In this document: positions 34,478 to 43,721 of the stretch, piece after piece
Numbering within the stretch: the stretch's first letter is position 1
Layout: the number at the start of each line of letters is the position of its first letter
Origin: Marinobacter salicampi
Lineage (GTDB): Bacteria > Pseudomonadota > Gammaproteobacteria > Pseudomonadales > Oleiphilaceae
NCBI RefSeq assembly: GCF_011074795.1
Contig: NZ_JAAMPF010000018.1
Span: 682,001-746,000, forward strand
Length of the DNA: 64,000 bases
Direction of reading: 5' to 3'
Notes under the pieces: generated by a model
Databases searched by the model: none
What the model saw: only the letters and a program-made list of their open reading frames with translations
What the model was told of the DNA's origin: nothing
Translations under genes and position numbers: made by a program

Positions 34478-35815
34478 ATGAACAACAGTGAACCCATAGC
34501 GGGCCCCGACACCGACGCGCCCCTGAGCGTTGTGCTGCCATTGGCTTTCGTGGCGGTATTCATGGCGTTCGCCTGCTGGACGCTGTTGGCGGTCATGGGC
34601 GTGCATATGAAACAGATGCTGGCACTGAGCAGCACCAGTTTCGGGCTCCTCCTGGCAACACCTATTCTTTCGGGTGGTCTGCTTGCGGTGCCTATGGGGT
34701 TCCTTATCGAGGCTAGGGGCGGCCGGCAGGTGATTCTGGGTTGTCTCGCCGGGCTGAGCCTGGTGCTTGTCATACTGATGCTGGTAAAGAGTTACCTGGG
34801 GTTGCTTTTTGTCGCCACCGGACTCGGACTTTCCGGCGGCCTCTTTATCAGTGGTCTGCATTATGTGGTGGGCCACAGCGCGACCCACCGGATGGGTGTG
34901 GCCATGGGCTGCTGCGGTGCGGGAGTCATAGGGGCCGGATTCAGTTACCTGGCGGTACCGCTCATTCATGAGGCCTTCCGGTGGCAGGTCGCCCCCATGG
35001 CCTACATTTTGATTCTCGGGATCACCATGGCGCTCATTTACCTGCTGACGGATCCCGAAGGTCTGGCCGATATGAATAAGGCTGAGTCTTCAGAACCGGG
35101 GTCTGACCTCTGGCCCGGCCTTCTGGGCAGTTTCTGTCTCAGTTACAGCGTCCTCTTCGGCGGTTTCGTGGCGCTTGCACTCTGGCTGCCGGACTACCTG
35201 TCGGCTCAGCACGAGCTCAGCCTCAAAAAGGCGGCCGGACTGGCCATTCTGTTCATAGTGCCAGGGGCGCTGGCCCAGATTCCCGGCGGCTGGCTGGCGG
35301 ACAGGCTGGGGCCCCAGCGGATTATCCGCTGGACCCTGCTGGTCTGTCTCGGGCTGTTGCTGGTTTTGTCCTATCCGCCCATGGATCTGGCTGTGACCGG
35401 CGTTGAGCAGGTCTATCTGGTGGAGTTCCGATTACCGGTGTCGGCCGTGGTTGCCATGCTGATGCTGCTCAGCACCGCCATGGGATTGGGGCTTGGCGGC
35501 CTGTTACGACAACTCTATGACTTCTTTCCACGACATATAGGCATTGCCGCCGGCTTCATGCTGCTGGCAGCCTGTCTGCTCACCTTTGCCTTGCCCCTGC
35601 TGTTCGGACTCGGCAACGACCTGGTTGGTATCCGCAGCATCGCCTTCATGCTCCTGTTCGTGGTAACCGGTATGGCGCTGGTTGTTTCAGAGTGTACCGC
35701 CCGTTCTGAAGAGAGACGGGTGCTGCTTGCCCGTTGCCGCGCTCGCAAACTCTCCTCCGCCCACGCTCCTGTTGCTCAACCCGCAATGCCAGAAGACGAC
35801 ATCAGACTGATCTGA
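34478..35815 (+). CDS. NNP-like MFS protein without the nitrate-binding arginines
   Basis: 445 residues from ATG 34478 (GGAG six bases upstream; ATG 34466 is an alternative). About 12 membrane helices and clear relationship to the 6100-7386 transporter: FGLLLATPILSGG, FGGFVALALWLPDYL, GGWLADRLG. The TM2 arginine is Ala70 (LLAVPMGFL) and the TM8 arginine is Gln267 (LAQIPGGW). The nitrate signature is degenerate (SGGLFISGLHYVVGHS). The 50-residue tail is charged. Sits directly upstream of narG with 183 bp between. Substrate or sensing role uncertain. Confidence 0.8.
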   Translation: MNNSEPIAGPDTDAPLSVVLPLAFVAVFMAFACWTLLAVMGVHMKQMLALSSTSFGLLLATPILSGGLLAVPMGFLIEARGGRQVILGCLAGLSLVLVILMLVKSYLGLLFVATGLGLSGGLFISGLHYVVGHSATHRMGVAMGCCGAGVIGAGFSYLAVPLIHEAFRWQVAPMAYILILGITMALIYLLTDPEGLADMNKAESSEPGSDLWPGLLGSFCLSYSVLFGGFVALALWLPDYLSAQHELSLKKAAGLAILFIVPGALAQIPGGWLADRLGPQRIIRWTLLVCLGLLLVLSYPPMDLAVTGVEQVYLVEFRLPVSAVVAMLMLLSTAMGLGLGGLLRQLYDFFPRHIGIAAGFMLLAACLLTFALPLLFGLGNDLVGIRSIAFMLLFVVTGMALVVSECTARSEERRVLLARCRARKLSSAHAPVAQPAMPEDDIRLI

Positions 35816-35998
35816 GTGCTCTATCCCGTTGGGGGTAGATGCTGGCTATGTCGGGGTAACCACGCAGATTCCAGGGTTTTTATCCGGGACAATGACAATC
35901 AACGGAATACGCACTGGCGCCCGGGCACGTTGTCCGGTCATTACATCAGCCAGCGCACCAGAACCATAGAGTCCGGTGAACGACCGCGGAGAGCGACC

Positions 35999-38900
35999 AT
36001 GAGTCATTTGATCGATAAGCTGAATTACTTTAGACAGAAGCGCGAACCGTTTTCAGACGGCCACGGCGAAACCCACGATGTAAACCGTGACTGGGAAGAT
36101 GGCTACCGGTCGCGCTGGCAGCATGACAAGGTCGTGCGGTCGACCCACGGGGTCAACTGTACCGGCTCCTGCAGCTGGAAAATCTACGTCAAGAACGGTC
36201 TGGTGACCTGGGAAACCCAGCAGACCGACTACCCTCGCACCCGGCCAGACCTGCCGAACCATGAGCCACGGGGCTGCCCACGGGGCGCCAGTTATTCCTG
36301 GTACATGTACAGCGCTAACCGGCTCAAGTATCCCCTGGCCCGCACACATCTGCTCAAGCTCTGGCGGGCAGCCCGCAGTGAGCATGCTGATCCGGTAACT
36401 GCCTGGGCTTCGATCGTAGAGGACCCGGAAAAGGCCAAAAGCTACAAGGTACGTCGGGGCATGGGCGGATTCGTGCGCTCCACCTGGGAAGAACTCAACG
36501 AGCTGATCGGCGCGGCCAACGTCTACACTGCCAAGAAACACGGCCCGGACCGCATCTTTGGTTTCTCACCGATTCCGGCCATGTCCATGGTTTCCTACGC
36601 TGCCGGCAGTCGCTACCTGTCGCTGATCGGCGGCGTCTGCATGAGTTTTTATGACTGGTACTGCGACCTGCCTCCGGCATCACCCATGACCTGGGGCGAG
36701 CAAACTGACGTGCCGGAATCCGCCGACTGGTACAACAGCGGCTACATCATCGCCTGGGGCTCCAACGTGCCCCAGACCCGTACGCCGGATGCCCACTTCT
36801 TTACCGAAGTCCGCTACAAGGGCACCAAGACCGTTGCCATTACCCCTGACTACGCGGAAGTGTCAAAGCTCTCCGATGAGTGGCTTAACCCCAAGCAGGG
36901 CACCGATGCGGCGCTTGGCATGGCCATGGGCCACGTCATTCTGAAAGAGTTCCACATTGACAACCCCAGCGACTACTTTACCGATTACGTCCGTCGTTAC
37001 ACCGACATGCCCTACCTGGTCATGCTGGAGGCCCGGGAAGACGGTAACTACGCTCCTGGCCGGTTCCTGCGAGCCAGCGACTTGGTGGACTCCCTGGCCG
37101 AGAGCAACAACGCCGAGTGGAAGACCATCGCACTCGACGAAGCCAGTGGTGAGCTGGTGGCACCCAACGGCTCCATCGGTTACCGCTGGGGCGAGAAGGG
37201 CAAGTGGAACCTCAAGCAGATCGCAGGTAAGGATCAAACCGAGCACAAGCTGCGCCTGTCACTGGTCGACAAGCATGACGACGTGGTCAATGTCGGCTTC
37301 CCTTACTTCGGCGGCATCACCCACGAGCACTTCCCCCATGTGGAAGGCAAGGACATCCTGGTTCACAAGCTGCCGACCCGCAAAGTAACCCTGGCAAACG
37401 GCGAAATTGGCCACCTGGTCACCGTATTCGACCTGATGATTGCCAACTATGGCATCAGCCGCGGACTGGGCGATGACGACGGCGCCACCGACTTTGATCA
37501 GGTGCGGCCCTACACTCCAGCCTGGCAGGAAGGCATCACCGGTGTACCCCGGGACAAGGTCATCCGTATCGCCCGGGAGTTCGCGGACAACGCCAACAAG
37601 ACCAAAGGCCGGTCAATGATCATTGTCGGTGCCGGTATGAACCACTGGTACCACATGGACATGAACTATCGTGGTCTGATCAACATGCTGATCATGTGTG
37701 GCTGTGTCGGCCAAAGCGGTGGTGGCTGGGCCCACTATGTTGGCCAGGAAAAACTCCGCCCGCAGACCGGCTGGCAGCCCCTGGCCTTTGGTCTGGACTG
37801 GCAGCGTCCGCCCCGTCACATGAACTCCACTTCCTTCTTTTACGCCCATTCCGGTCAGTGGCGTTACGAGAAGCTGGGCGTCGACGAGATCCTATCGCCC
37901 ATGGCAGACAAGAAGCGCTTCGGTGGCAGCCTGATCGACTACAACGTGCGGGCCGAGCGGATGGGCTGGTTGCCCTCTGCGCCCCAGCTGAACCGCAACC
38001 CCCTGGGTATTGCGGCTGAAGCTGAAAAAGCCGGCATGGAAGTGTCAGATTACGTGGCGAAAAGCCTGAAAGACGGCTCCCTGGCGTTTGCCTGTGAAGA
38101 TCCGGAAGCGCCCCAGAACCACCCGCGCAATATGTTCATCTGGCGGTCGAACCTGCTGGGCTCCTCCGGCAAGGGCCACGAGTACATGCTCAAGTACCTG
38201 CTGGGCACCAAGAGCGGCCTGCAGGGCAAGGACCTGGGTGAAGAGGGCGGACTCAAGCCGGAAGAGGTGGTCTGGCACGACAAGGCGCCGGAAGGCAAGC
38301 TTGACCTGTTGGTGACCCTGGACTTCCGCATGTCCACCACCTGTCTGTACTCGGACGTCGTGCTGCCTACAGCGACCTGGTATGAGAAAGATGACCTCAA
38401 TACCTCGGACATGCATCCGTTCATCCACCCGCTGACCGCAGCCACGGATCCCGCCTGGGAAGCACGCAGTGACTGGGAGATCTACAAGGGCATTGCCAAG
38501 GCGTTCTCCAAGGCAGCCGTGGGCCACCTTGGGGTGGAAAAGGATGTGGTGACACTGCCACTGCTGCACGACGCACCGGCAGAGCTTGGCCAGCCTACTG
38601 ATGTGAAGGACTGGAAGCGCGGCGAGTGCGACCTGATTCCGGGCAAAACCGCACCCAGCTTCATCACCGTTGAGCGCGACTACCCCAACACCTACGCCCG
38701 CTTTACCGCGCTGGGTCCGCTCCTTGAGAAGCTGGGTAACGGCGGCAAGGGCATCAGCTGGAACACCGAGAAAGAGGTCACGTTCCTCAAGGCCCTCAAC
38801 CATTCGCATCTGGCTGGCGCCAACGCGGGTATGGCCAAGATCGAGTCGGCCATTGATGCGGCCGAAGTCATCCTGTCCCTGGCGCCAGAAACCAATGGTC

Positions 38901-39748
38901 AGGTCGCCATGAAGGCTTGGGCGGCCCTGTCGGAGTTTACCGGTCTGGACCACAGCCACCTGGCACGACCCAAGGAAGAGGAGAAGATCCGCTTCCGGGA
39001 TGTAGTGGCCCAACCCCGCAAGATCATTTCCAGCCCGACCTGGTCTGGTCTTGAGGACGAGCATGTGTCCTATAACGCTGGCTACACCAACGTTCACGAG
39101 CTGATTCCCTGGCGCACCCTGACCGGTCGGCAGCAGTTCTACCAGGACCATGAGTGGATGCGTGCCTTTGGCGAGAGCCTTCTGGTCTACCGCCCACCCA
39201 TCAACACCAAGACCACGGCTTCGATGCTGGGCAAGAAGCCTAACGGTAACAAGGAGAAGGCCCTCAACTGGATCACGCCGCACCAGAAGTGGGGCATTCA
39301 CAGCACTTACAGCGACAACCTGCTGATGCTGACCCTGTCCCGGGGTGGCCCGATCGTATGGCTGAGTGAAGACGATGCCCGCGAGATCGATGTGGTGGAC
39401 AACGACTGGATCGAGCTGTTCAACGTCAATGGTGCCATTGCGGCGCGGGCGGTGGTGAGTCAGCGGGTCATGCCGGGCATGGTGATGATGTATCACGCCC
39501 AGGAACGCCTGGTGAACATTCCCGGCTCGGAAGTAACCGGCACCCGCGGCGGTATTCACAACTCGGTTACCCGGGTTTGCCCCAAGCCGACCCACATGAT
39601 TGGTGGTTATGCACAGCAGTCCTACGGCTTCAATTACTACGGCACCGTCGGCTCCAACCGGGACGAGTTCGTGGTAATCCGCAAGATGCACCGCATCGAC
39701 TGGCTGGATGATGAAGGCAATGACACCGTACAGGAGTCCGTAAAATGA
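35999..39748 (+). CDS. narG: Respiratory nitrate reductase alpha subunit NarG
   Basis: 1249 residues, the usual length. The ATG follows GGAGAGCGACC; the frame continues upstream to 35816 but without NarG similarity. FS0 ligands His50, Cys54, Cys58 and Cys93 lie in RSTHGVNCTGSCSWKIY and RGCPRGASYSWYMYS. Long blocks match E. coli NarG, for example GPDRIFGFSPIPAMSMVSYA and SFYDWYCDLPPASPMTWGEQ. It holds the bis-MGD cofactor and reduces nitrate on the cytoplasmic side. First of narGHJI; overlaps narH by four bases. Confidence 0.96.
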   Translation: MSHLIDKLNYFRQKREPFSDGHGETHDVNRDWEDGYRSRWQHDKVVRSTHGVNCTGSCSWKIYVKNGLVTWETQQTDYPRTRPDLPNHEPRGCPRGASYSWYMYSANRLKYPLARTHLLKLWRAARSEHADPVTAWASIVEDPEKAKSYKVRRGMGGFVRSTWEELNELIGAANVYTAKKHGPDRIFGFSPIPAMSMVSYAAGSRYLSLIGGVCMSFYDWYCDLPPASPMTWGEQTDVPESADWYNSGYIIAWGSNVPQTRTPDAHFFTEVRYKGTKTVAITPDYAEVSKLSDEWLNPKQGTDAALGMAMGHVILKEFHIDNPSDYFTDYVRRYTDMPYLVMLEAREDGNYAPGRFLRASDLVDSLAESNNAEWKTIALDEASGELVAPNGSIGYRWGEKGKWNLKQIAGKDQTEHKLRLSLVDKHDDVVNVGFPYFGGITHEHFPHVEGKDILVHKLPTRKVTLANGEIGHLVTVFDLMIANYGISRGLGDDDGATDFDQVRPYTPAWQEGITGVPRDKVIRIAREFADNANKTKGRSMIIVGAGMNHWYHMDMNYRGLINMLIMCGCVGQSGGGWAHYVGQEKLRPQTGWQPLAFGLDWQRPPRHMNSTSFFYAHSGQWRYEKLGVDEILSPMADKKRFGGSLIDYNVRAERMGWLPSAPQLNRNPLGIAAEAEKAGMEVSDYVAKSLKDGSLAFACEDPEAPQNHPRNMFIWRSNLLGSSGKGHEYMLKYLLGTKSGLQGKDLGEEGGLKPEEVVWHDKAPEGKLDLLVTLDFRMSTTCLYSDVVLPTATWYEKDDLNTSDMHPFIHPLTAATDPAWEARSDWEIYKGIAKAFSKAAVGHLGVEKDVVTLPLLHDAPAELGQPTDVKDWKRGECDLIPGKTAPSFITVERDYPNTYARFTALGPLLEKLGNGGKGISWNTEKEVTFLKALNHSHLAGANAGMAKIESAIDAAEVILSLAPETNGQVAMKAWAALSEFTGLDHSHLARPKEEEKIRFRDVVAQPRKIISSPTWSGLEDEHVSYNAGYTNVHELIPWRTLTGRQQFYQDHEWMRAFGESLLVYRPPINTKTTASMLGKKPNGNKEKALNWITPHQKWGIHSTYSDNLLMLTLSRGGPIVWLSEDDAREIDVVDNDWIELFNVNGAIAARAVVSQRVMPGMVMMYHAQERLVNIPGSEVTGTRGGIHNSVTRVCPKPTHMIGGYAQQSYGFNYYGTVGSNRDEFVVIRKMHRIDWLDDEGNDTVQESVK

Positions 39749-41322
39749 AAATTCGTTCCCAGGTCGGCATGGTTCTGAACCTCGACAAGTGCATCGGTTG
39801 CCACACCTGTTCGGTTACCTGCAAAAACGTATGGACCAGCCGCGAAGGCATGGAGTACGCCTGGTTCAACAACGTCGAAACCAAGCCCGGTATCGGTTAC
39901 CCGAAAGAGTGGGAAAACCAGGAGAAATGGAAGGGCGGCTGGATTCGCGACACCAACGGCAAGATCCGGCCCCGTATCGGCGGCCGCTTCCGGGTATTGG
40001 CGAATATTTTCGCCAATCCGGACCTGCCGGAGATCGACGACTACTACGAGCCATTCGATTTCGACTACCAGCACCTGCACACCGCCGGTGACAGCAAGCA
40101 CCAGCCGATCGCCCGCCCGCGCTCACTGATTTCCGGTAAGCGCATGCAGAAGATCGAATGGGGCCCCAACTGGGAAGAGATCCTGGGTACCGAGTTCGCC
40201 AAGCGCCGCAAGGACAAGAACTTCGACCAGATCCAGGCGGACATCTACGGCCAGTTTGAAAACACGTTCATGATGTACCTGCCCCGGCTGTGTGAGCACT
40301 GCCTGAACCCTGCCTGTGTCGCCGCCTGCCCAAGTGGCGCGATCTACAAGCGGGAAGAGGACGGTATCGTGCTGATCGACCAGGACAAGTGCCGAGGCTG
40401 GCGCATGTGCGTCAGTGGCTGCCCCTACAAGAAAATCTATTACAACTGGAAAACCGGCAAGTCCGAGAAGTGCATCTTCTGCTACCCGCGGATTGAAGCG
40501 GGTCTGCCGACCGTCTGTTCCGAGACCTGTGTCGGTCGTATCCGGTACCTGGGCGTGCTGCTATACGACGCTGACCGTATCGAGGAAGTTGCCAGCGCGC
40601 CAGGTGAGCACGAGCTCTACGAGCGCCAGCTGGAGATCTTCCTGGATCCATTCGACCCGCAGGTCATTGCCCAGGCCCGTAAGGACGGCATCCCGGACAA
40701 CGTGCTCAAGGCGGCCCAGGAATCGCCGGTCTACAAGATGGCAGTGGACTGGAAACTGGCCCTGCCACTGCACCCGGAATATCGCACCCTGCCGATGGTG
40801 TGGTATGTGCCGCCGTTGTCGCCGATCCAGTCCGCAGCCGAGGCCGGCAAGGTTGCTTTCAAGGGCATTTTGCCCGACATCGAGAGTCTGCGGATTCCGG
40901 TCAAGTATCTTGCCAACCTGCTCACTGCAGGCGATGAAAAGCCGGTGGTACGGGCCCTGAAGCGGATCATGGCCATGCGTCTGTACAAGCGTGCAGAAAC
41001 CGTTGAAGGGGTTGAAGACCTGACCGCGCTGGAAGAGGTTGGCCTGACCAAGGCCCAGGCAGACGACATGTACCGCTACCTGGCCATTGCCAACTACGAG
41101 GACCGTTTCGTCATTCCCACCAGCCACCGTGAGCTGGCAAAGGAGGCGTTCCCGGACGCCACCGCCCACACCGAGCGAAACGGTTGCGGCTTCAGCTTTG
41201 GCGACGGCTGCGGCGGTGGAACCAGCGAGTTCAGCCTGTTCGGCGGCCGCAAGCACACCACAACCATGGTCAAGAAGCTGACAACGGTTCAGCAGGTCGA
41301 CCCCAAGCAGCTGCAGGACTGA
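39745..41322 (+). CDS. narH: Respiratory nitrate reductase beta subunit NarH
   Basis: 525 residues. Four iron-sulfur motifs are visible: CIGCHTCSVTCKNVW, CEHCLNPACVAACPSG, CRGWRMCVSGCPYKK (with Trp replacing one Cys, the [3Fe-4S] site) and CIFCYPRIEAGLPTVC with CVGRIRYLG. It carries electrons from NarI haem to NarG. The C terminus is rich in Gly/Cys (CGFSFGDGCGGG). Overlaps narG by four bases; narJ follows 10 bp later. Confidence 0.96.
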   Translation: MKIRSQVGMVLNLDKCIGCHTCSVTCKNVWTSREGMEYAWFNNVETKPGIGYPKEWENQEKWKGGWIRDTNGKIRPRIGGRFRVLANIFANPDLPEIDDYYEPFDFDYQHLHTAGDSKHQPIARPRSLISGKRMQKIEWGPNWEEILGTEFAKRRKDKNFDQIQADIYGQFENTFMMYLPRLCEHCLNPACVAACPSGAIYKREEDGIVLIDQDKCRGWRMCVSGCPYKKIYYNWKTGKSEKCIFCYPRIEAGLPTVCSETCVGRIRYLGVLLYDADRIEEVASAPGEHELYERQLEIFLDPFDPQVIAQARKDGIPDNVLKAAQESPVYKMAVDWKLALPLHPEYRTLPMVWYVPPLSPIQSAAEAGKVAFKGILPDIESLRIPVKYLANLLTAGDEKPVVRALKRIMAMRLYKRAETVEGVEDLTALEEVGLTKAQADDMYRYLAIANYEDRFVIPTSHRELAKEAFPDATAHTERNGCGFSFGDGCGGGTSEFSLFGGRKHTTTMVKKLTTVQQVDPKQLQD

Positions 41323-41332
41323 GGACACCATC

Positions 41333-42070
41333 ATGATGCTATTAAAAGTATTGGCAAGGCTGCTGGATTACCCCACGGCCGAGTTGCAGGAAGCCCGGGA
41401 CGTTATGGTCAGTGTGGTGCTGGAAGACAGCCACCTGCCCGCCAATGACAAGCAGGGACTGCTGCGCTGCATTGAGCTGCTCTGCACCGGTGACCTGATG
41501 ACCCATCAGGAAGAGTACGTGGCCACATTTGACCGCGGGCGATCGGTTTCTCTGCTGCTGTTTGAACACGTGCATGGGGAATCCCGGGACCGTGGCCAGG
41601 CCATGGTGGATCTGATGGAAGCGTACAGTGCCGCGGGGCTTGAGATCGATGCCCGGGAGCTGCCGGACTACCTGCCGCTGTTCCTGGAGTATCTGTCCAC
41701 CCGGCCTTTGAGCGAGGTGAAGAACTGGCTGGAGGATATCCACCACATTCTGGGCCTGCTGGCAGAACGGCTTTTCCAGCGTGAGAGCTGTTACCAAGCG
41801 GTGTTCGAAGCCCTGGTGACGCTGGCGGGTCAGTCCACTGATCGTCGTGAGCTGGCCGCGATTGTGGCAAGCGAGCTGCGGGACGATACCCCTGAGGCGC
41901 TGGATAAAGTCTGGGAAGAGGAGATGGTCAAATTCGTAGGCGACGCGGGCGAGTCCTGTGGCAACAGCGATGTGGTGGGCCAGCGCCGGCGGGAGCTGGA
42001 CAGGGTGCAGACCATCCACCTCAGTGAACAACTGATTACGGATGCCGGACGTCCGGCAGGCCGGGCCTAG
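41333..42070 (+). CDS. narJ: Nitrate reductase assembly chaperone NarJ
   Basis: 245 residues. NarJ/TorD-family helical protein: LKVLARLLDYPTAELQEARD near the start, EEYVATFDRGRSVSLLLFEHVHGESRDRG in the middle, and ELPDYLPLFLEYLSTRP. It binds apo-NarG and helps insert the Mo cofactor. Two ATGs at 41333 and 41336 are both possible. The C-terminal 60 residues are polar. Confidence 0.92.
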   Translation: MMLLKVLARLLDYPTAELQEARDVMVSVVLEDSHLPANDKQGLLRCIELLCTGDLMTHQEEYVATFDRGRSVSLLLFEHVHGESRDRGQAMVDLMEAYSAAGLEIDARELPDYLPLFLEYLSTRPLSEVKNWLEDIHHILGLLAERLFQRESCYQAVFEALVTLAGQSTDRRELAAIVASELRDDTPEALDKVWEEEMVKFVGDAGESCGNSDVVGQRRRELDRVQTIHLSEQLITDAGRPAGRA

Positions 42071-42088
42071 GGCAGAGGAGCTACGACC

Positions 42089-42766
42089 ATGAACTACCTG
42101 AATACACTGTTATTCGGCATCTATCCCTACATTGCCCTGGCCGTCTTCGTGATCGGCTGCTGGGCCAGGTATGACCACGGCCAGTTCACCTGGCGGGCAG
42201 GGTCCAGCCAGATGTTGCGCAAGAAGAATGTCCGCTGGGCGAGCATTATGTTCCATGTGGGCATCATTGTGATCTTCTTCGGCCACCTCATCGGCCTGCT
42301 GATTCCCCACTGGATGTACGAACCCTTCATGACGCCGGGCACCAAGCAGGTGCTGGCCATCGTGGTTGGTGGTATCGCTGGGGTCTTCTGCCTGGTCGGC
42401 GGCACCATGCTGTTCGTACGGCGTGTAACCGACCCTCGCATTCTTGCCAGCAGTACGGTTGGGGATATCCTGATCATCGGCATCCTGATGGTTCAGGTCC
42501 TGCTGGGTCTGCTGACCATCCTGCCCACTCTGGGACACCTGGATGGCGCCACCATGCAGCTGTTCGCTGCCTGGGCCCAAAGCATCTTTACCCTGCAGGG
42601 CGGCGCGGCTGACTACATTGCCGAGGTTCACTGGATCTACAAACTCCATATATTCCTGGGCCTGACCATCTTCCTGGTGTTCCCGTTCAGCCGCCTGGTG
42701 CACATGTTCAGCGTGCCGCTAGAGTACTTCACCCGTAATGCTCAGGTTGTGCGCAAGCGCGCCTGA
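42089..42766 (+). CDS. narI: Respiratory nitrate reductase gamma subunit NarI (cytochrome b)
   Basis: 225 residues with five membrane helices. N terminus MNYLNTLLFGIYPYIALAVF; haem b ligands are histidines in FHVGIIVIFFGHLIGLLIPHW and EVHWIYKLHIFLGLTIFLVFPFSRLVHMFS. It oxidises quinol at the periplasmic side and passes electrons to NarH. Follows narJ by 18 bp. Confidence 0.94.
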   Translation: MNYLNTLLFGIYPYIALAVFVIGCWARYDHGQFTWRAGSSQMLRKKNVRWASIMFHVGIIVIFFGHLIGLLIPHWMYEPFMTPGTKQVLAIVVGGIAGVFCLVGGTMLFVRRVTDPRILASSTVGDILIIGILMVQVLLGLLTILPTLGHLDGATMQLFAAWAQSIFTLQGGAADYIAEVHWIYKLHIFLGLTIFLVFPFSRLVHMFSVPLEYFTRNAQVVRKRA

Positions 42767-42784
42767 CCTGGAAGGAGACTGATC

Positions 42785-43591
42785 ATGCAGATGATCCCCG
42801 TCGGTGACGCCGACAAGCCAAGAAACCAGTTCCCGCCGGTAAGGGTGGGGGACACGCTGATTCCGGAAGAGGCCATTGCCCTGGAGATGCAGCATCATCC
42901 GGCCGAAGAAGTCAGTGCTGCGTGGCATCAGGCCGCTTTGGGCCTGGTGATAAGGGAGCTGCTCATTGCCCAGGCCGATCGCCTGGGCATTGACCCCGGC
43001 CTGGAAGAGGACGCGCGCCTAGCGAACCTGCTCGATCAGGAGCTTGACGTGCCAGAGATGGATGACGCTGCCTGCGAGCGTTTCTATCAGGCCAACCCGG
43101 AGCGCTTCTGCAGCCCGACCCTGCTGGCGGTCAGCCATATTCTGCTGGCTGCTGCCCCGGATGATGTGGATGAGCGCTTTCGGCAGGAGCAAGTCGGCAA
43201 GGAACTGCTGACATTTCTTGCCCAGGGGCGGGTCCGCTTTGATGAGCTGGCCCGACAGTACTCGGCCTGTGAATCCCGCCACCAGGGCGGCAGCCTGGGT
43301 CAGATCAGCAGGGGCCAGACGGTGGATGAGTTCGAGCGTCCTGTCTGGCGTCTTTCGGAGGGCCTGAGTCAAGAGCTTGTTGAGAGCCGGTATGGCTGGC
43401 ACCTGGTTCGTGTGGACCAACGCATAGAGGGTAAGCAGCTGCCCTACGAGCATGCCCGTCCCAAGATCCGGCAGTATCTGCTGGAAAGCGTCACCCGGCG
43501 GGCATTGCGTCAGTACCTGCAGGTGCTGGCGGCAGAGTATGGTGTGGAGGGGGTCGATCTTGAACTGCCAGACTCTCCGCTGATGCAGTGA
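42785..43591 (+). CDS. PpiC-type (parvulin) peptidyl-prolyl isomerase, nar-associated
   Basis: 268 residues, no signal peptide. A parvulin domain at about 115-225: FCSPTLLAVSHILLAA, FDELARQYSACESRHQGGSLG, FERPVWRLSEGLSQELVES and YGWHLVRVDQRIEG. Similar NifM-like isomerases follow narI in pseudomonads. The lack of an export signal suggests cytoplasmic folding help for NarG or NarH. It is 18 bp behind narI, in the same operon. A role in nitrate reductase maturation is inference from position. Confidence 0.85.
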   Translation: MQMIPVGDADKPRNQFPPVRVGDTLIPEEAIALEMQHHPAEEVSAAWHQAALGLVIRELLIAQADRLGIDPGLEEDARLANLLDQELDVPEMDDAACERFYQANPERFCSPTLLAVSHILLAAAPDDVDERFRQEQVGKELLTFLAQGRVRFDELARQYSACESRHQGGSLGQISRGQTVDEFERPVWRLSEGLSQELVESRYGWHLVRVDQRIEGKQLPYEHARPKIRQYLLESVTRRALRQYLQVLAAEYGVEGVDLELPDSPLMQ

Positions 43592-43721
43592 GCTGATAAC
43601 GTCACGTATTACCTCTTAACATCCCGCCACCTACCCACAAAGGGGGAGCGATCCCCCGGCGTCCAGCCCGTAACATGAAGACTGTACTCCGTTTACTGGC
43701 AGACAAAGGGTGGGTGGCACC

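Noticed and set aside
35825..35865. GGGGGTA and CGGGGTA heptamers upstream of narG
   Set aside because: Each is off the NarL consensus by one base and they are not in 7-2-7 spacing. They may contribute to NarL binding but are not strong enough to list.
35885..35910. FNR-like sequence (ATCAA with a partial upstream arm) before narG
   Set aside because: The left arm matches TTGAT at only two of five bases, so it is not a credible box.
43609..43615. Single NarL heptamer TACCTCT upstream of dnr
   Set aside because: A lone heptamer occurs often by chance and no inverted partner is found.
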